A DNA stretch of 64,000 bases from Myxocyprinus asiaticus (lineage: Eukaryota > Chordata > Actinopteri > Cypriniformes > Catostomidae): the NCBI RefSeq assembly GCF_019703515.2, contig NC_059349.1, forward strand, positions 27,028,744-27,092,743, read 5' to 3'. The notes under the pieces are model-generated. The model saw nothing but the letters and a program-made list of their open reading frames with translations, did no database searches and was not told where the DNA came from. Positions 12,879 to 25,332 of this stretch are shown here, in pieces (position 1 is the first letter of the stretch; each line of letters opens with the position of its first letter). A program made the translations under genes and the position numbers.

Positions 12879-13102
12879 ATGTCCGCGATCCACGCACAAT
12901 TTACCACGTGCCCCATTGAGAGCAAGAACCACTAATCACGACCACGAGGAGGTTACCCCATGTGACTCTACCCTCCCTAGCAACCGGGCCAATTTGGTTG
13001 TTTAGGAGACCTGGCTGGAGTCACTCATTACACCCTGGATTTAAACTCACGACTCCAGGGGTGGTAGTCAGCGTCAATACTCACTGAGCTACCCAGGCCC
13101 CC
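12879..13102 (-). repeat. tRNA-derived SINE
   Basis: On the minus strand it starts GGGGGCCTGGGTAGCTCAGT. This contains a good A-box (TAGCTCAGTGAGT, about 13079-13091) and about 30 nt later a B-box-like GAGTTTAAATCC (13037-13048, one or two changes from GGTTCGAATCC). A body of about 150 bp follows. The head is a tRNA relic with internal RNA polymerase III promoter elements. I do not assign a SINE family name. No target duplication could be defined by eye. Confidence 0.8.
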
Positions 13103-13836
13103 TAATTTTTACACACACTTTTAATTTATCGGCCATCAGACACCCTGCTGTCTTGACATCTGTATAAGCATCGGTCATTAAAAAACCCTTATTCTTCTAT
13201 CTTCTAAACAGTACATGTGCTTTCTTTGTCAAAATTAATAAACACTGTTGGATCAGTGCTTGACACAAGCATGAGCATGGTTGTTGCTGAGGTTAGAAAA
13301 ACAGATGTCTTCTTGAAATGTACTTCATCTGAAAAGTCATACGTGGATGAGACATGAGACATATGAAGGACCAGTTTACTTTTAAACTCATTTCTTGACC
13401 AAGCCTTCCTAGTTGGTGCAATAATATTTGAATTATGCAGTATGGCCCTGGCACATCCATTAGGCGGCAGAAGTCAGGTTATGAGTTTTCTGCATGGACA
13501 GCCATCAGAAGATGAATGGCTGTGAGACATGACATCTGTGGAAATTTGTTAATTCACTATTTACAGAGATCCTTCAAGGTCAGAGAGAGAGAAAACAAAG
13601 CAGATGTATGGGATGTCATGGGTGACGCATTAGTGTGTTTCAGAGCAGGTGTTTCCTGAGTTTTACCAGCCCCTCCTTCCCTCTGGAAAACAGAGCCAGC
13701 TAGCACATGGCCAAACTATTTGGATTGAACTGTTTTGCCTATAATAGACAGCTTATTAATGGTGCTTGCTAAGGGAAGCATTACTATTACTAATTTTCAT
13801 ACTTGCGCCTGAAACACTCATGCAAGTATGTGAACA
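13103..13836. other. Unassigned non-coding stretch
   Basis: No recognisable gene or repeat. Confidence 0.4.
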
Positions 13837-14953
13837 TACACTCACTGAGAACTTTATTAGAAACACCTGTACACCTACTCATTCATGTAATTATCTAATC
13901 AGCCAATTGTGTGGCAGCAGTGCAGTGCAGTTGATGTTCACATCAACCATCAGAATGGGGAAAAATGTTGATCTCAGTGATTGATGGTTGCATGATTGTT
14001 GGTGCCAGATGGGCTGGTTTGAGTATTTCTGTAACTGCTGATCTCCTTGGATTTTCATGCACAACAGTCTCTAAAATTTACTCAGAATGGTGCCAAAAAT
14101 AAAAAACATCCAGTGAGTGGCAGTTCTGTGGACGAAAGTGCCTTGTTGATGAGAGAGGTCAACGGAAAATTGCCTGACTGGTTCGAGCTGACAGAAAGGA
14201 GAACCTTGATGCAGATGGGCTACAACAGCAGAAGACCACATTGGGTTCCACTTCTGTCAGCCAAGAACATAAAGCTGAGGCTGCAGTGGGCACAGGCTCA
14301 CCAAAACTGGACATTTGAAAACTGTAAAAACATAGCCTGGTCTGATAAATCTTAATTTCTGCTGAGGCACACAGATAGTAGGATCAGAATTTGGCGCCAA
14401 CAGCATGAATCCATGGACCCAACCTGCCTTGTGTCAACAGTCCAGGCTGAAAGCGATGGTGTAATGGTGTGGGGAATTTTTTCTTGGCACAATTTATGCC
14501 CATTAATACCAATCAATCATCACTTGAGTGCCATAGCTTATTTGAGTATTGTTGCTGACCATGTGCATCCCTTCATGGCCACAATTTTCCCATCTTCTAA
14601 TGGCTTCTTCCAGCATGGTAATGCAATATGTCACAGAGCAAAAATCGTCTCAGACTGGTTTCATGAACATTATAATGAGTTCACTGTTCTTCAGTGGCCT
14701 TCCCCATCACTGGGATCTGAATCCAATAGAACACCTTTGGGATGTGGTAGAATGGGAGATGTGCAGCATGAAGGTGCAGCTGACAAATCTGCAGGAATTG
14801 CCTGATGCAGTCATGTCAACATTGACCATAATCTCAAAGGAATGTTTCCAACAGCTTTTGGAATCCATGCCATGAAGAATCGGGGCTGTTTTGAGAGCAA
14901 AGGGAGGCCCTATCTAGGATTAGTATAGTGTTCCTAATAAAGTGCTCAGTGTA
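13837..14953 (+). mobile_element. Longest copy of the CACTCACTGAGC Tc1 family, inactive
   Basis: Ends TACACTCACTGAGAAC and GTTCCTAATAAAGTGCTCAG enclose about 1.1 kb. Unlike the copies at 5943 and 11100, this one retains the catalytic domain. It has its own 75-bp-scale internal loss in the DNA-binding region near 14200, where the sequence jumps from ELTERR to TLMQMGYNSRRP. The right end lacks the last AGTG of the usual terminus. Confidence 0.85.
13955..14915 (+). pseudogene. Tc1 transposase pseudogene (CACTCACTGAGC family)
   Basis: The ATG at 13955 reads MGKNVDLSD, then a stop and frame changes. The HTH section is followed by LLSAKNIKLRLQWAQAHQN and WSDKS, where the first catalytic Asp is kept but the next residue is Lys instead of Glu and a TAA follows at 14353-14355. 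The core continues from 14413 (MDPTCLVSTVQA, GVMVWG, VADHVHPFMATI). The second catalytic motif reads FQHGNA: Gly replaces the expected Asp. The third motif region (QWPS...LNPIEHLWDVVE) is split by a frameshift between the 14413 and 14549 frames. It encoded a cut-and-paste transposase and is dead by several independent lesions. Confidence 0.88.
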
Positions 14954-17161
14954 GATGGTTCTAGCTACACAAGCTGAATTTTGTGTGTTGTTGTGTTCCA
15001 AAATGTGTCATACCAGAATAAAATGCAAGTACGCGTTGCATTCTCATGTTGCCAGTCTGACATTAGTGTGTGAACTGTCCGCTTCTACGGTGAGTTTTCT
15101 CTTACAAGTCAACTACTGTATTGGTTGAGTTAAAGTTTGAAGAGAATATTGCTGAGCAAGTGAGTTACAGTCAGTATGTTTATTGGAACTTAATAATAAC
15201 CTTAATAATAACACATCTGGTTTAATGGCACAGACATTTGAAGGTAACTCTATCACTCCACTGAGTACTGAGGGTTATTATTGCCACATAGTAACACAAA
15301 AATGCACATATGTTCAACTGAAGCGGAACACATTCCTCACACTGCTTGCGTCTGCATTCGCGTACTTGCATGAACTATGCTTCTGGCCAAAGGGTTTGGG
15401 ATTTTTTCAAGATATTAAACTTTGGAGAGGTGTGCTATTGCTTTTCTAAGTGATCAGACTTTTCACATGGTGTGTGATGAAATGGCCAAAAAACAATAAT
15501 AGGCTTACTTTTAAGGCGGTACCCAAATTATTTCTAAAGACCAGAATATAACTTAGGGTAGACTTAGGGGTGGGCTCGTTTGACTTGGGCCAGTGAGCCA
15601 CCACCTAGCAACGCCCCAGCAACCGCATAATACTATTCTAAAAAATGCTCAGAACAGCTTAGCAACTCCATAACAACACTCTGGCAATATCCCTTGCATT
15701 GTCACGTCCAGTTTTGCAGGCACTATACTTACATTTTCTTCAGGAGATTTACTTATAATGGAAATACAGGTAATAGTGTTCAATAGATGTCATCAAAATC
15801 TGTCTCTTTACATATTCAGATTTAACTGATACAAATACACCTGTTTGGGTGCATTATTTATTTTTTGTTTTTATCTCAATTGCTTTCATGTTGCTTTCAA
15901 ATGGGTTAAAGCCAGGGTAGAGTCTTCTTGTGTTGAAACTGTTTGTTTTATGACTACAGGATGTCATTAAATAAAAACAGATATCAAGCCTGGGAAATAG
16001 CTGGAAAAGCAAAGTGTTGACTAAAGATCAATTCTTACTAAACAATAAAAAGTCTTGTATATAGATCTTGTTGACGTGCCAATGAGTGTGTATGTTAAGT
16101 GCAGTTGGGTAGTGATAAGCCTTATCAGAGCAAGCTGGCATTGTACTGTAGATGTGTAATTTACATGCTGGCTGTGTATTTTTACAGTTCTGCTGTTTCT
16201 ATCTTTAGCTGTTAAGATCTGTCAGGAAATGTTCCCAGCACCCCTAAGCAATCCAGTGTGAAATAAAGGCTTTCCAGAATTCCTGGAGTTACAATGATAA
16301 TTGATCCCTTATAGCTCTCATGGTCACACACTGATGTGACCAAAAATAAAGCAGGCTCGATGAGACATTTTTATAGCATTTGGCTCTCGTATCTGCTCTT
16401 CCTGTAAATTTGACCACTTTTTCTAAGATCTTGTGTAGACAAACATAGATTTTATCAACGTCACTCAAAATCATTCAGTTTCTTGAGAGGTAGTTAATTA
16501 AGATGTGTAGAGCAGCACTAATGGGCTTTAAAAGACTAAGAAGCAGAATAAGTGTAAGGGCAGACATTCTCCCTCTCCTTCATGTGTTCAGTAATCACAT
16601 TTCAGGTCTGCACAGGCTCATATGTGTTCGATTTTACACCAAGGATGCGCAAGTAGGTCAGTTCTTTTCAAATTGTATAAAGCACTCTTGCTGCTGTACG
16701 GCAAGGCTCAAGCACCTTTTTAAAAAGTGTGATTCTCATGTTTTTTTCCTTGAGGTCTGCACCATGGAGAACATGAAAGGCTCTTTGCGTTCAGAAAACT
16801 AAATCTGACAGTGAATGGAGCTTGCTTCTCATGTGACCTTGCAAAATTAGTATCATGGCCCTAGTGATGGATATTATGGACCATCCACTCCACACTTTCT
16901 CAAAACTGAATGTTTTGTCTGCCCAACATAGAGTACACTGTGTGTTGTAGGTTGGTGCTGTGAAATAAAAGAGATGTTCTTTTTAACCAGTATGCTCTGT
17001 CAGTGTATGGAGCCACGTAATATACTATAATTGGGCACAAATTTTGCAATAGTCATGAAATTTTAATTCAATCAGTCTCACTTCCCACTAGGATAAGACT
17101 CAACTCACAGAGAGCGTTTTCTCAAACTTAGATGATGGTGCAGCCAATAGATTTGTGAGTC
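14954..17161. other. Non-coding stretch with a degenerate minisatellite
   Basis: Includes the tandem-like block at 15601-15695. Remaining sequence is AT-rich with no recognised exon. Confidence 0.4.
15601..15695. repeat. Degenerate CTAGCAAC-type minisatellite
   Basis: Repeated variants of CCTAGCAACGCC, CCAGCAACCGCATAA, TTAGCAACTCCATAAC and CTGGCAATATCCC with a spacing of roughly 20-30 bp. Similar arrays are scattered in cyprinid DNA. Boundaries are approximate. Confidence 0.5.
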
Positions 17162-17599
17162 TTAAAGGTGCTGTAAGCAATTTCATTTTAATGGAAAGAT
17201 ATGCAGAAAATGTTCCTTCTCCCTGAAAGATATAACTGAGATAAGTGTCATGAGATATCTAACCGGTCTATGAAAGCACTAGACTGTATGAACAGCAAAC
17301 AAAAATGTGACCGCGGACACATTCTTTGATCAGCCAATCAGAAGACTTTGATGTGCATTCTGCCTGTCAATCATTTTGAGTGTTCTCATAGTGTAGTAGT
17401 TGAAGCGGATCATTCAGGTTAAAAACAGTTGTCAGCTAATGACGCTATTTTCCTACTGTTGTGTTTGACAACTGTGAGAAGGTGACGGTCTCAACGCTAT
17501 CTTTGGAGGGTGGTGTTTTGGAAAGAGGGGGCATGTCTGATTCAATGGCTCAGTCTCATGGATGTTCCAGAATGGCTAAAATCATTTACAGCACCTTAA
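17162..17599. mobile_element. TTAAAGGTGCTGTAAG MITE
   Basis: It starts TTAAAGGTGCTGTAAGCAAT and ends ATCATTTACAGCACCTTAAA, inverted to each other over about 20 bp. The 438-bp interior is non-coding and includes AGCCAATCAGAAG-type sequence. This is a TTAA-type MITE distinct from the AAAGGGATAG family. Confidence 0.7.
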
Positions 17600-18506
17600 A
17601 GTAAGTGCAAACCAAAGTCTCTTGTTATTACTGGGAGTTTGAATGAGTATGAGAGGAGGCTCAGGTCAGATGCAGGTTACAGAGAATGCAATGAGCTCTT
17701 GTCTCTAGACAGACTCTTCCATAGAGGAAAACTTTGTTCTTCAGAAGAACACAGCGGTTTATTCACCACTTGTGCTGTTTCAGCATCTACAGAATGCACA
17801 GAGGAGAATGAAGAAGATGTGATCAGCTTATGCAGTGTCAGCCACATGACTTTCTCTCTCATTCTCTTGAAGTTCACCGAAATTTTGGAGCACTTTATCA
17901 GTCTGATCCTCGGAGACAAAAGTGTATGAAATGTCTGAGAAGATTCTCAGTTTTCCAGACCACAGTAAAATAACCTGGACAATTGAGAATCTCCAACTCT
18001 GGAACGACTCTAACAATTAAGAGAGACTAATTGAGTCTTGGTTCCTTCCAAGGTTTCTTTCTCATCTACTTAAATATCTGAGTGAATTTTTTCTTGCTAT
18101 TGTCACCTGTGGAGTTTGCAAGGCACTGTTTTTATAAAGCTGCTTTGGAACAATATATTTTGTTTGCTGTTCCAGTGAAGGTAAGCACTGAGCTGGAACA
18201 TATTTGGATGTAAAAACAAGATCTTATTAGTGGGACAGATTATAAGCTCTTGCTCTGTTCTCTTAACCGAAAGATTGAATTGAATAAAACATTTGTTGAC
18301 TCCAACAGTGTACCAGTCTTGATGCCATTTTGTGTGAGTCTCACCACCAGTCCACAACTGATGAAGCCACTTGGATGAGTGATGAAACATCTTTAGCAAC
18401 AGAAAAACACATCCAGTTTACTAGAATAAGCTACTAGAAGTGCACAAGAGACGTCTGGAGCAAGCCTGGAAATAACCCAAAGGGACGTGTTTTATAGAAA
18501 GTAGGC
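17600..18506. other. Non-coding stretch with a possible dispersed repeat
   Basis: A block near 18020-18160 (GGTTCCTTCCAAGGTTTCTT followed by TTTTTCTTGCTATTGTCACC) resembles a dispersed fish repeat with the same order of motifs. No terminal repeats were found. Confidence 0.35.
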
Positions 18507-18991
18507 TTAAAGGGATAGTTCACCCAAAAATGAAAATTAAATAATTATTTGCTCACCCTTGTTTTGTTCTAAACCCATATGACATTCTTTCTTCTTTATT
18601 TGGTACACAAAGAGAGAAAGTTTGAAAAAATGTTGTGCTCAGTGATGTCATACAATGGCAGTGGATGTTGACCTTCTCTTCAAGCTTCAAAAGGATGCAA
18701 AAGTATAATTCAGAAGTCTAATAAATAATTACATGAGACTCATGCCTTGTTCTGAAGGCATACGATAAGGTTTGGTGAGAAACTAACCAAAATGTAATTT
18801 ATTATTTAGTGAAAATCTTTACCGACCATCGCTCTCCTGTGCACGTTCATGAGAGTGCACGAGAGAAGCAGTTTACGCTTTCGAAAAAGAAATTCTTCTT
18901 TTTTGAAAAAGAAAGTCATATGGGTGTAGAATAACACGAGGGTGAGTAAATAATTACTGAATTTTAATATTTGGGTGAACTCTCCCTTTAA
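18507..18991. mobile_element. TTAA MITE of the AAAGGGATAGTTCACCC family, both ends intact
   Basis: TTAA at 18507-18510 and 18988-18991 flank AAGGGATAGTTCACCCAAA and the complementary TTTGGGTGAACTCTCCCTT. The length is 485 bp with no ORF. This is the best preserved copy in the window. Confidence 0.88.
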
Positions 18992-21900
18992 GTGTGCAGG
19001 TGAGGAAGAGGTTAAGGGTTGCATGTTTGCTGCAACCATGGAGCGATCCAGACAAATTCAGGTCAGCTGTTGGACACCATTACTATTTTGAGTGGGGAGA
19101 TGGGATCCAGGATGCAGGGAATTTCTCCTGTTTACTTTTACACTCACACACACACACACACACACATGCACACACACACACCTCTTTTTCTCTCTCTCTT
19201 GCTTTCTTGCACCACCCCTAACTCACCACACCAATTGCCTTGCCAACACCCACCTCCCCAATGACTTTGTGATATAATTCACAACAATAAGGATTATTGT
19301 AAAATAAGAATAGATTTTTTGTGATTAACGTATAATCATTTCAAGACAAACCTAACATGAGTTCTGAGGTTAAATGCTTCTGTAGAAGCCATACATTTGT
19401 GATTTCAACTTATTTTTTTATAAAATCGTGTGTAATTGCAAATGCCTGATGAAGAACTACACTACCTGTAATCCTAAAATGAAATCCACCAAACAGAAAA
19501 GTTGCTCTTACCGTGGAAACAGATATCATGGCAAAAGACCTCAGAAGTGACCGCCCACTTCCATAAACCGTTGTGAATGGTGTTGAACAACTTGTCTGTA
19601 TATGTTTGAATATTTGCTGTAATAAACAGTAAACAAATATATGGTATTTTATACATATTTAAAGACTTTTATCTATTTAAATTTACATATTTAAAGTAAA
19701 TTTTATATTTTCGTAACTAATTTGATTCCATCATTTGCAGTGATTCATGGAATGAGTAGTTCATTTCCTATTTAAAGATGTTTATACAGTAGGGAACTCA
19801 TTAAGAATGAATTGTGTCCGGTAAAAACACTGGTTATTTACCTTAGCTGTCTGTGCTAGTTTAGCGCCTGATTTACGTAAGGAATCATGCAGGTCAGGTA
19901 ATGGCGCAAACGCACCCACAAAATAGCTGCTGAATGCAATTTGCATGTGCAATTCTGATCTTGCGAGCTGATTCTGAGCACTATATAGCAGAGGATGCAG
20001 AAGACCACCGTGACCTGACACACTTTGCCGTGACTGTACAGCATCACTCCAGTACTGTGATCCAGACACATGAATCATCTCTTTAACATATCGAAAGTGC
20101 ACTTGACTACACCAAACATTTGGGTATATGCCAGGTTATAATGCTTCTCTCCATCATTTGATCATTATTTGATGAATTACTGCTATTATGATCTGCCATG
20201 AAATGTACACAAACATCTCTTTTAAATATAATTCATTCAATGTTAGCGCTGATTTGATCTTTTTCTGATTTTCAAATACTACTTTGCTTCAAGAAAAGTG
20301 TTGTAATGTTGTGATACATCCCTGAGCTGGTCGTTTTGTTTCAGTGGTGAGAACAATAGAAAATACATCTGGAACCAGTGCGGCTTCAGAAGTGGACCGT
20401 CACTGGCACTCTATTGGGCACACAGGTGTGCGTCTGTGTATTAATGTAATGTGGTATTCCTATACTCTCTTTTATATTGCTACTGTGTTTCTCATAAAGT
20501 AGGGAGGTGTCTGTGGGGAAAGTCTTTAGGTTCCTTTGGTATTCTAGTGCAGTTAAGCATGATCTAGAACATCTGTGGATGTGTCTCTTGTTCAAGACTA
20601 AAGTACCATTGTTTCATTGATGGGACCTGAAAGAATGGGTCATAGTCTTCATGTGAATGGAACAAATTTAGCTCATACACGGTTCACCTAGCCAGAAGAA
20701 TGAATAGAATAATGCATTGGCTGATTCACATTAGTTTGATGTAGCAGAACAATTCTTGATTGGGTCATCTGAATACTGATTCGTGTGCTCTCTCGTGACC
20801 AAATCAAAGTAGGGTTGGAGCCCTACTATAGCAGCTTCTCTTGCTGTGTTACATATTATAAGGTGTTATTAATCAGAGATGCACCCCAAGAGTAAAAGTT
20901 TCCGGTCCTTATATCTTGTTTAAATTGTGTATTATGGAAGAATGTGTGAACCCTGCCATTGGTCATGTGGTCACGTGCCAAAAGGTCTCGCAGAAAGTAA
21001 AGCAAGATATTTTGGACCCAGTCCACCCAGTCCAGTCCTGAATGTACATATATATTTGTGTACATTATTACCACATATTATAGAACATATATAAATATAT
21101 AAATGCTCTATGTTAAACCATTCCTCATCTCATTCCAGTCCTCATCTTGTTCTGTCAAGGCAATCAGCTTGTCTTATTTAATTATAAGTTGGCCATATTT
21201 TGCTTTTCAACTCTCTGGATGCTATTTATCTACAGCCAGGCAGAAAGCAAACTGCCACTGTACCACTAATCACTTCATTAATCTTGTTGCTACCAGCAGC
21301 TTATGCAGAAACACTTTGAAAGATGGGGACAATCCATTTCACCCATTTTGTACACATGAACTTCTGTGGCTTCGATGACCTTTTAGTCATTGCCCCTAAT
21401 TATAATGCACACATTTTCTATGTAGATAGGTTTCCAATGTAGCATAATTCTTATTTGACCACTTCTCAAATCACAATAGTGAAATCTTACTGAACTCTGC
21501 CTTTAGTTCTGCACTAGACAATTAAATTGATGGTGCAGCTTAACTGTTCTGGGCAGTGTTTATTGTAACTGCGGTTTGTAACTTGACCTCGCTGATTTTT
21601 TGCCGTCTTTTGTTATTTTAGCAGAGACATTTGGATTGTTGAACAAAACCGCTTTGAAGTGTCAGGCAGTCTTTCTGCACTGACACAATCTGAAGTAAGG
21701 CCTGTGTTGACATGACCCCAAAGAGAGTGATTAATTATTAAGGCCGTGTTCAGTGTAGGAAGGAAAAGAACCCCTCTCAGCCTTATAAGGTCCAGCTCTT
21801 TTAAAAACGCCAGGAAGTGCTGGATAAGCAAAGGCATGACTCATTGTTTCTCATTTGAACATGCCAAAGAAAATCAAACCTTATTTTTCATATTGTTATT

Positions 21901-22548
21901 TTAGGATGAAATATTTTTTGTTTCCTTAGCACATTGTCTGTTTCTTTTATGTGGCTAATAAGGTCTTACACATTTTGTTCAAACTCCTGGATGTGATCAA
22001 GATGGTGTCAGCTCGTTTATCCACTCTTCTTCAAATAATTCCCTCTCATTCCTTCTCATCATTCCCAATCCTCTAGTGTTATTAGCTTTCCTCGTTGTAT
22101 TTGCCCATACCATACCAGTAGCTCCTCAAAACAGCTTAACATTTTGTCTAGAGTTTTTGTCCTAACAAACCATGACAAGTGACGGACAACAGAACTTTTG
22201 TTGATCACTTGGTTTTGATTTAGACTATGCTATATGATGCGTGAGGTTGCCTCGCCCACCATTAAATCTCTTTGGTTCAATATCCTGCTCCACATAATTG
22301 TACATTAAGCATCAAATATTCTGATTAACGTTCAATGTGGACAAACAAATTACTTGCATTGTGCCTTGTTAGGAGATGCTATAAGGACAGAAACATACTT
22401 TACGCAGGTATGCATACACAAAAGAGAGCACTTGACCAACGCATGGCCAGCACGTGGCCTGGTTGAACATGCTTAACGTGCATTCTTGCGTTACTTTGGT
22501 GATAACCTCAGTATACTGAAAGGGGCAATAGTGTTACTTTCAAAGGTA
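18992..22548. other. Non-coding stretch with one (CA)n tract
   Basis: Apart from the microsatellite at 19145-19181 I see no repeat termini, splice-bounded ORF or conserved domain in this 3.5 kb. Confidence 0.4.
19145..19181. repeat. (CA)n microsatellite, one interruption
   Basis: CA repeats broken by a single ATG near 19166, followed by a CT-rich stretch. Confidence 0.95.
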
Positions 22549-24153
22549 CAGTTGTGCTCAAAAGTTTGCATACCCTGGCAGAAATTTAGAAATTTTGGCA
22601 TTGATTTTGAAAATATGACTGATCATGCAAAAAAACCTGTCTTTTATTTAAGGATAGTGATCATATGATGCCATTTATTATCACATAGTTGTTTGGCTCC
22701 TTTTTAAATCATAATGATAACAGAAATCACCCAAATGGCCCTGATCAAAAGTTTACATACCCTTGAATGTTTGGCCTTGTTACAGACACACAAGGTGACA
22801 CACATTTTTAAATGGCAATTAAAGGTTAATTTCCCACACCTGTGGCTTTTTAAATTGCAATTAGTGTCTGTGAATAAATAGTCAATGAGTTTGTTAGCTC
22901 TCACGTGGATGCACTGAGCAGGCTAGATACTGAGCCATGGGAAGCAGAAAAGAACTGTCAAAAGACCTGCGTAACAAGGTAATGGAACTTTATAAAGATG
23001 GAAAAGGATATAAAATGATATCCAAAGCCTTGAAAATGCCAGTCAGTACTGTTCAATCACTTATTAAGAAGTGGAAAATTTGGGGATGTCTTGATACCAA
23101 GCCATGGTCAGGTAGACCAAGAAAGATTTCAGCCACAGCTGCCAGAAGAATTGTTCGGGATACAAAGTAAAACCCACAGGTAACCTCAGGAGAAATACAG
23201 GCTGCTCTGGAAAAAGACGGTGTGGTTGTTTCAAGGAGCACAATACGACGATACTTGAACAAAAATGAGCTGCATGGTCAAGTTGCCAGAAAGAAGCCTT
23301 TACTGCGCCAATGCCACAAAAAATCCCGGTTACAATATGCCCGACAACACCTTGACACGCCTCACAGCTTCTGGCACACTGTAATTTGGAGTGATGAGAC
23401 CAAAATATGGTCACAACAATAAGCACTATGTTTGGAGAGGGGTCAACAAGGCCTATAGTGAAAAGAGTACCATCTCCACTGTGAAGCATGCTGGTGGCTC
23501 ACTGATGTTTTGGGGGTGTGTGAGCTCTAAAGGCACGGGGAATCTTGTGAAAATTTATGGCAAGATGAATTCAGCATGTTATCAGAAAATACTGGCAGAC
23601 AATTTGCAATTTGCTGCACATGGGACGCTCTTGGACTTTCCAGCATGACAGTGACCCTAAGCACAAGGCCAAGTTGACCCTCCAGTGGTTACAGCAGAAA
23701 AAGGTGAAGGTTCTGGAGTGGCCATCACAGTCTCCTGACCTTAATATCATCGAGCCACTCTGGGGAGATCTCAAAAGTGCGGTTCATGCAAGACGACCAA
23801 AGACTTCGCATGACCTGGAGGCATTTTGTCAAGATGAATGGGCAGCTATACCACCTGCAAGAATTTGGGGCCTCATAGACAACTATTACAAAAGACTGCA
23901 CGCTGTCATTGATGCTAAAGGGGGCAATACACAATATTAAGAACTAAGGGTATGCAGACTTTTGAACGGGTCATTTTGTTCTTTGTTGCCATGTTTTGTT
24001 TTATGATTGTGCCATTCTGTTATAACCTACAGTTGAATATGAATCCCATAAGAAATAAAAGAAATGTGTTTTGCCTGCTCACTAATGTTTTCTTTAAAAA
24101 TTATACATATATTACCAATTCTCCAAGGGTATGCAAACTTTTGAGCACAACTG
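22549..24153 (+). mobile_element. Tc1 transposon with CAGTTGTGCTCAAAAG ends, nearly intact
   Basis: It opens CAGTTGTGCTCAAAAGTTTG and closes CAAACTTTTGAGCACAACTG, with TA on both sides (22547-22548 and 24154-24155). An inner repeat, GATCAAAAGTTTACATACCC, near 22744 pairs with a reverse copy around 23950, giving an IR/DR layout. The length is 1605 bp. The gene inside needs only one nonsense codon and two frameshifts to explain its loss, so this is the best preserved Tc1 here. It resembles the Passport-type Tc1 group of fish; that name is tentative. Confidence 0.92.
22937..23940 (+). pseudogene. Tc1 transposase, lightly damaged pseudogene
   Basis: The ATG at 22937 reads MGSRKELSKDLRNKVMELYK and a paired-like HTH with GRPRKISATAARRIVRD. 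A TAA at 23168 interrupts it, and the same frame continues to WSDETKI (first Asp) at about 23390-23410, where a small deletion removes the usual residues before the GHN motif and shifts frame. The second frame carries YVWRGVNKAYSE and GGSLMFWGCVS. A second shift near 23610 leads to FQHDSDPKH (second Asp) and [19 protein letters not shown] (third acidic residue), ending GGNTQY at 23937 with TAA. All three catalytic acidic residues are retained. The family enzyme excises and inserts DNA at TA. The copy is inactive as read, but is young compared with its neighbours. Confidence 0.92.
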
Positions 24154-24155
24154 TA

Positions 24156-24403
24156 TATGCCATTAAACTGGATGTATATTATTCAGGTAAGTTACTATTT
24201 ACTATATATTAATTAATATATTTATATATATTAATTAATATATTGACTTTAACTTGCTTGCTCAGTAATACTTTCTTCAAACTGTTACTCCATCATGACA
24301 GTAGTTGGCTTGAAAGAGAAAACTCCCCATAGAAGTGGACAGTTCACACTAATGTCCGCTATTGCGCCCCTTGCAGCAATGCTGAGACTGCAACACATAT
24401 TAT
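24156..24403. other. AT-rich spacer with a direct repeat
   Basis: Between 24202 and 24245 a TATATTAATTAATATATT unit occurs twice in tandem and each unit is itself palindromic. Nothing else is seen. Confidence 0.5.
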
Positions 24404-25332
24404 TAGGGGTCAAGCCCCAAAGGGGCGAAAGACCCCTATTGTTTTCATTAGTTTTCCTCTTATTATTATTCTTCCGCTTCTTCTTCTTCTTCCGCTCTTG
24501 AGTCTATGGCCCATAGAACCGCTTGTGGGAAAGTTATGAAATTTGGCACACAGATAGAGGACAGTCTGTTACCACAGCAAATTTGGTGTCTCTACCTCAA
24601 ACTCTTTAGGGCCACCAACTGCCCAAATTTGCACTCATGTTTATGTTAATAACTTTTGAACCGTGAGTCCTAGAAATGAAATTCTTTTCCCTCTGATTCC
24701 TTGGCTCAAGACGATTCGACTGCACAATATGCCGCCATTTTGAAAACCTACTTTTTCGAACTTGTCCTAGGCCGTTTGTCTGATTTGCACAAAAATTGTC
24801 CTGCATCATCTTGAGGCACTCACGACAAAAAGTTATTCACAGAATTTTGATAAACCATACCGTTTTCGAATGGCACTTCAACGAATGCGACAAAGAACGT
24901 GCAAAATTTAACTTGAGGCTGTATCTCCGCAACGCTTTGAGGGATTGGGACGAAACTTGGTACGTGTCATCACCATTAGGCCCTGAATTACCTGCAGTGT
25001 TTTGGTGCACTACCCCCTACTGGTCAGGAGATAGAAAAATTGCTATTTTGGCTTATAACTCTTGAATGCTTTCCTGCATGATAACCATCATGCCCAGATA
25101 CTACTTGAGCAGTTTCAGAACAGCACCACATACTGGACAAAAATTCTAAGAAGTAGCTATTTTTAGTTATTTTTAAAATAAATTGGGTTTTTTATGATTG
25201 AAAGTTTACTTTTTCTAACTCCTCATACACTGTTCATTGGACTTTAACCAAAAACATGTCACAAAGCTTCTTTTGCTGCTCATGGTGCCAATAATTGGAT
25301 TGACCCCGGTATCGCTGCTTGCAGCTATATTT
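24404..25332 (-). mobile_element. Dispersed repeat with hairpin ends, possibly a non-autonomous Helitron/Helentron
   Basis: The left end forms a strong hairpin: AGGGGTC and GACCCCT (24404-24437) enclose a second CCCC-AAA-GGGG stem. The right end contains ACCCCGG and a small GCTGC-TT-GCAGC hairpin at 25313-25325. Read on the minus strand, the hairpin end finishes ...GACCCCTAA followed by T, which fits the CTRR-plus-T rule for Helitron 3' ends. There is no ORF. I recognise the GGGGTCAAGC family as abundant in teleosts; the Helitron-type assignment is inference. Confidence 0.5.

Noticed and set aside
19141..19277. Three overlapping plus-strand ORFs with Thr-His repeats
   Set aside because: Generated by the (CA)n tract in three frames.
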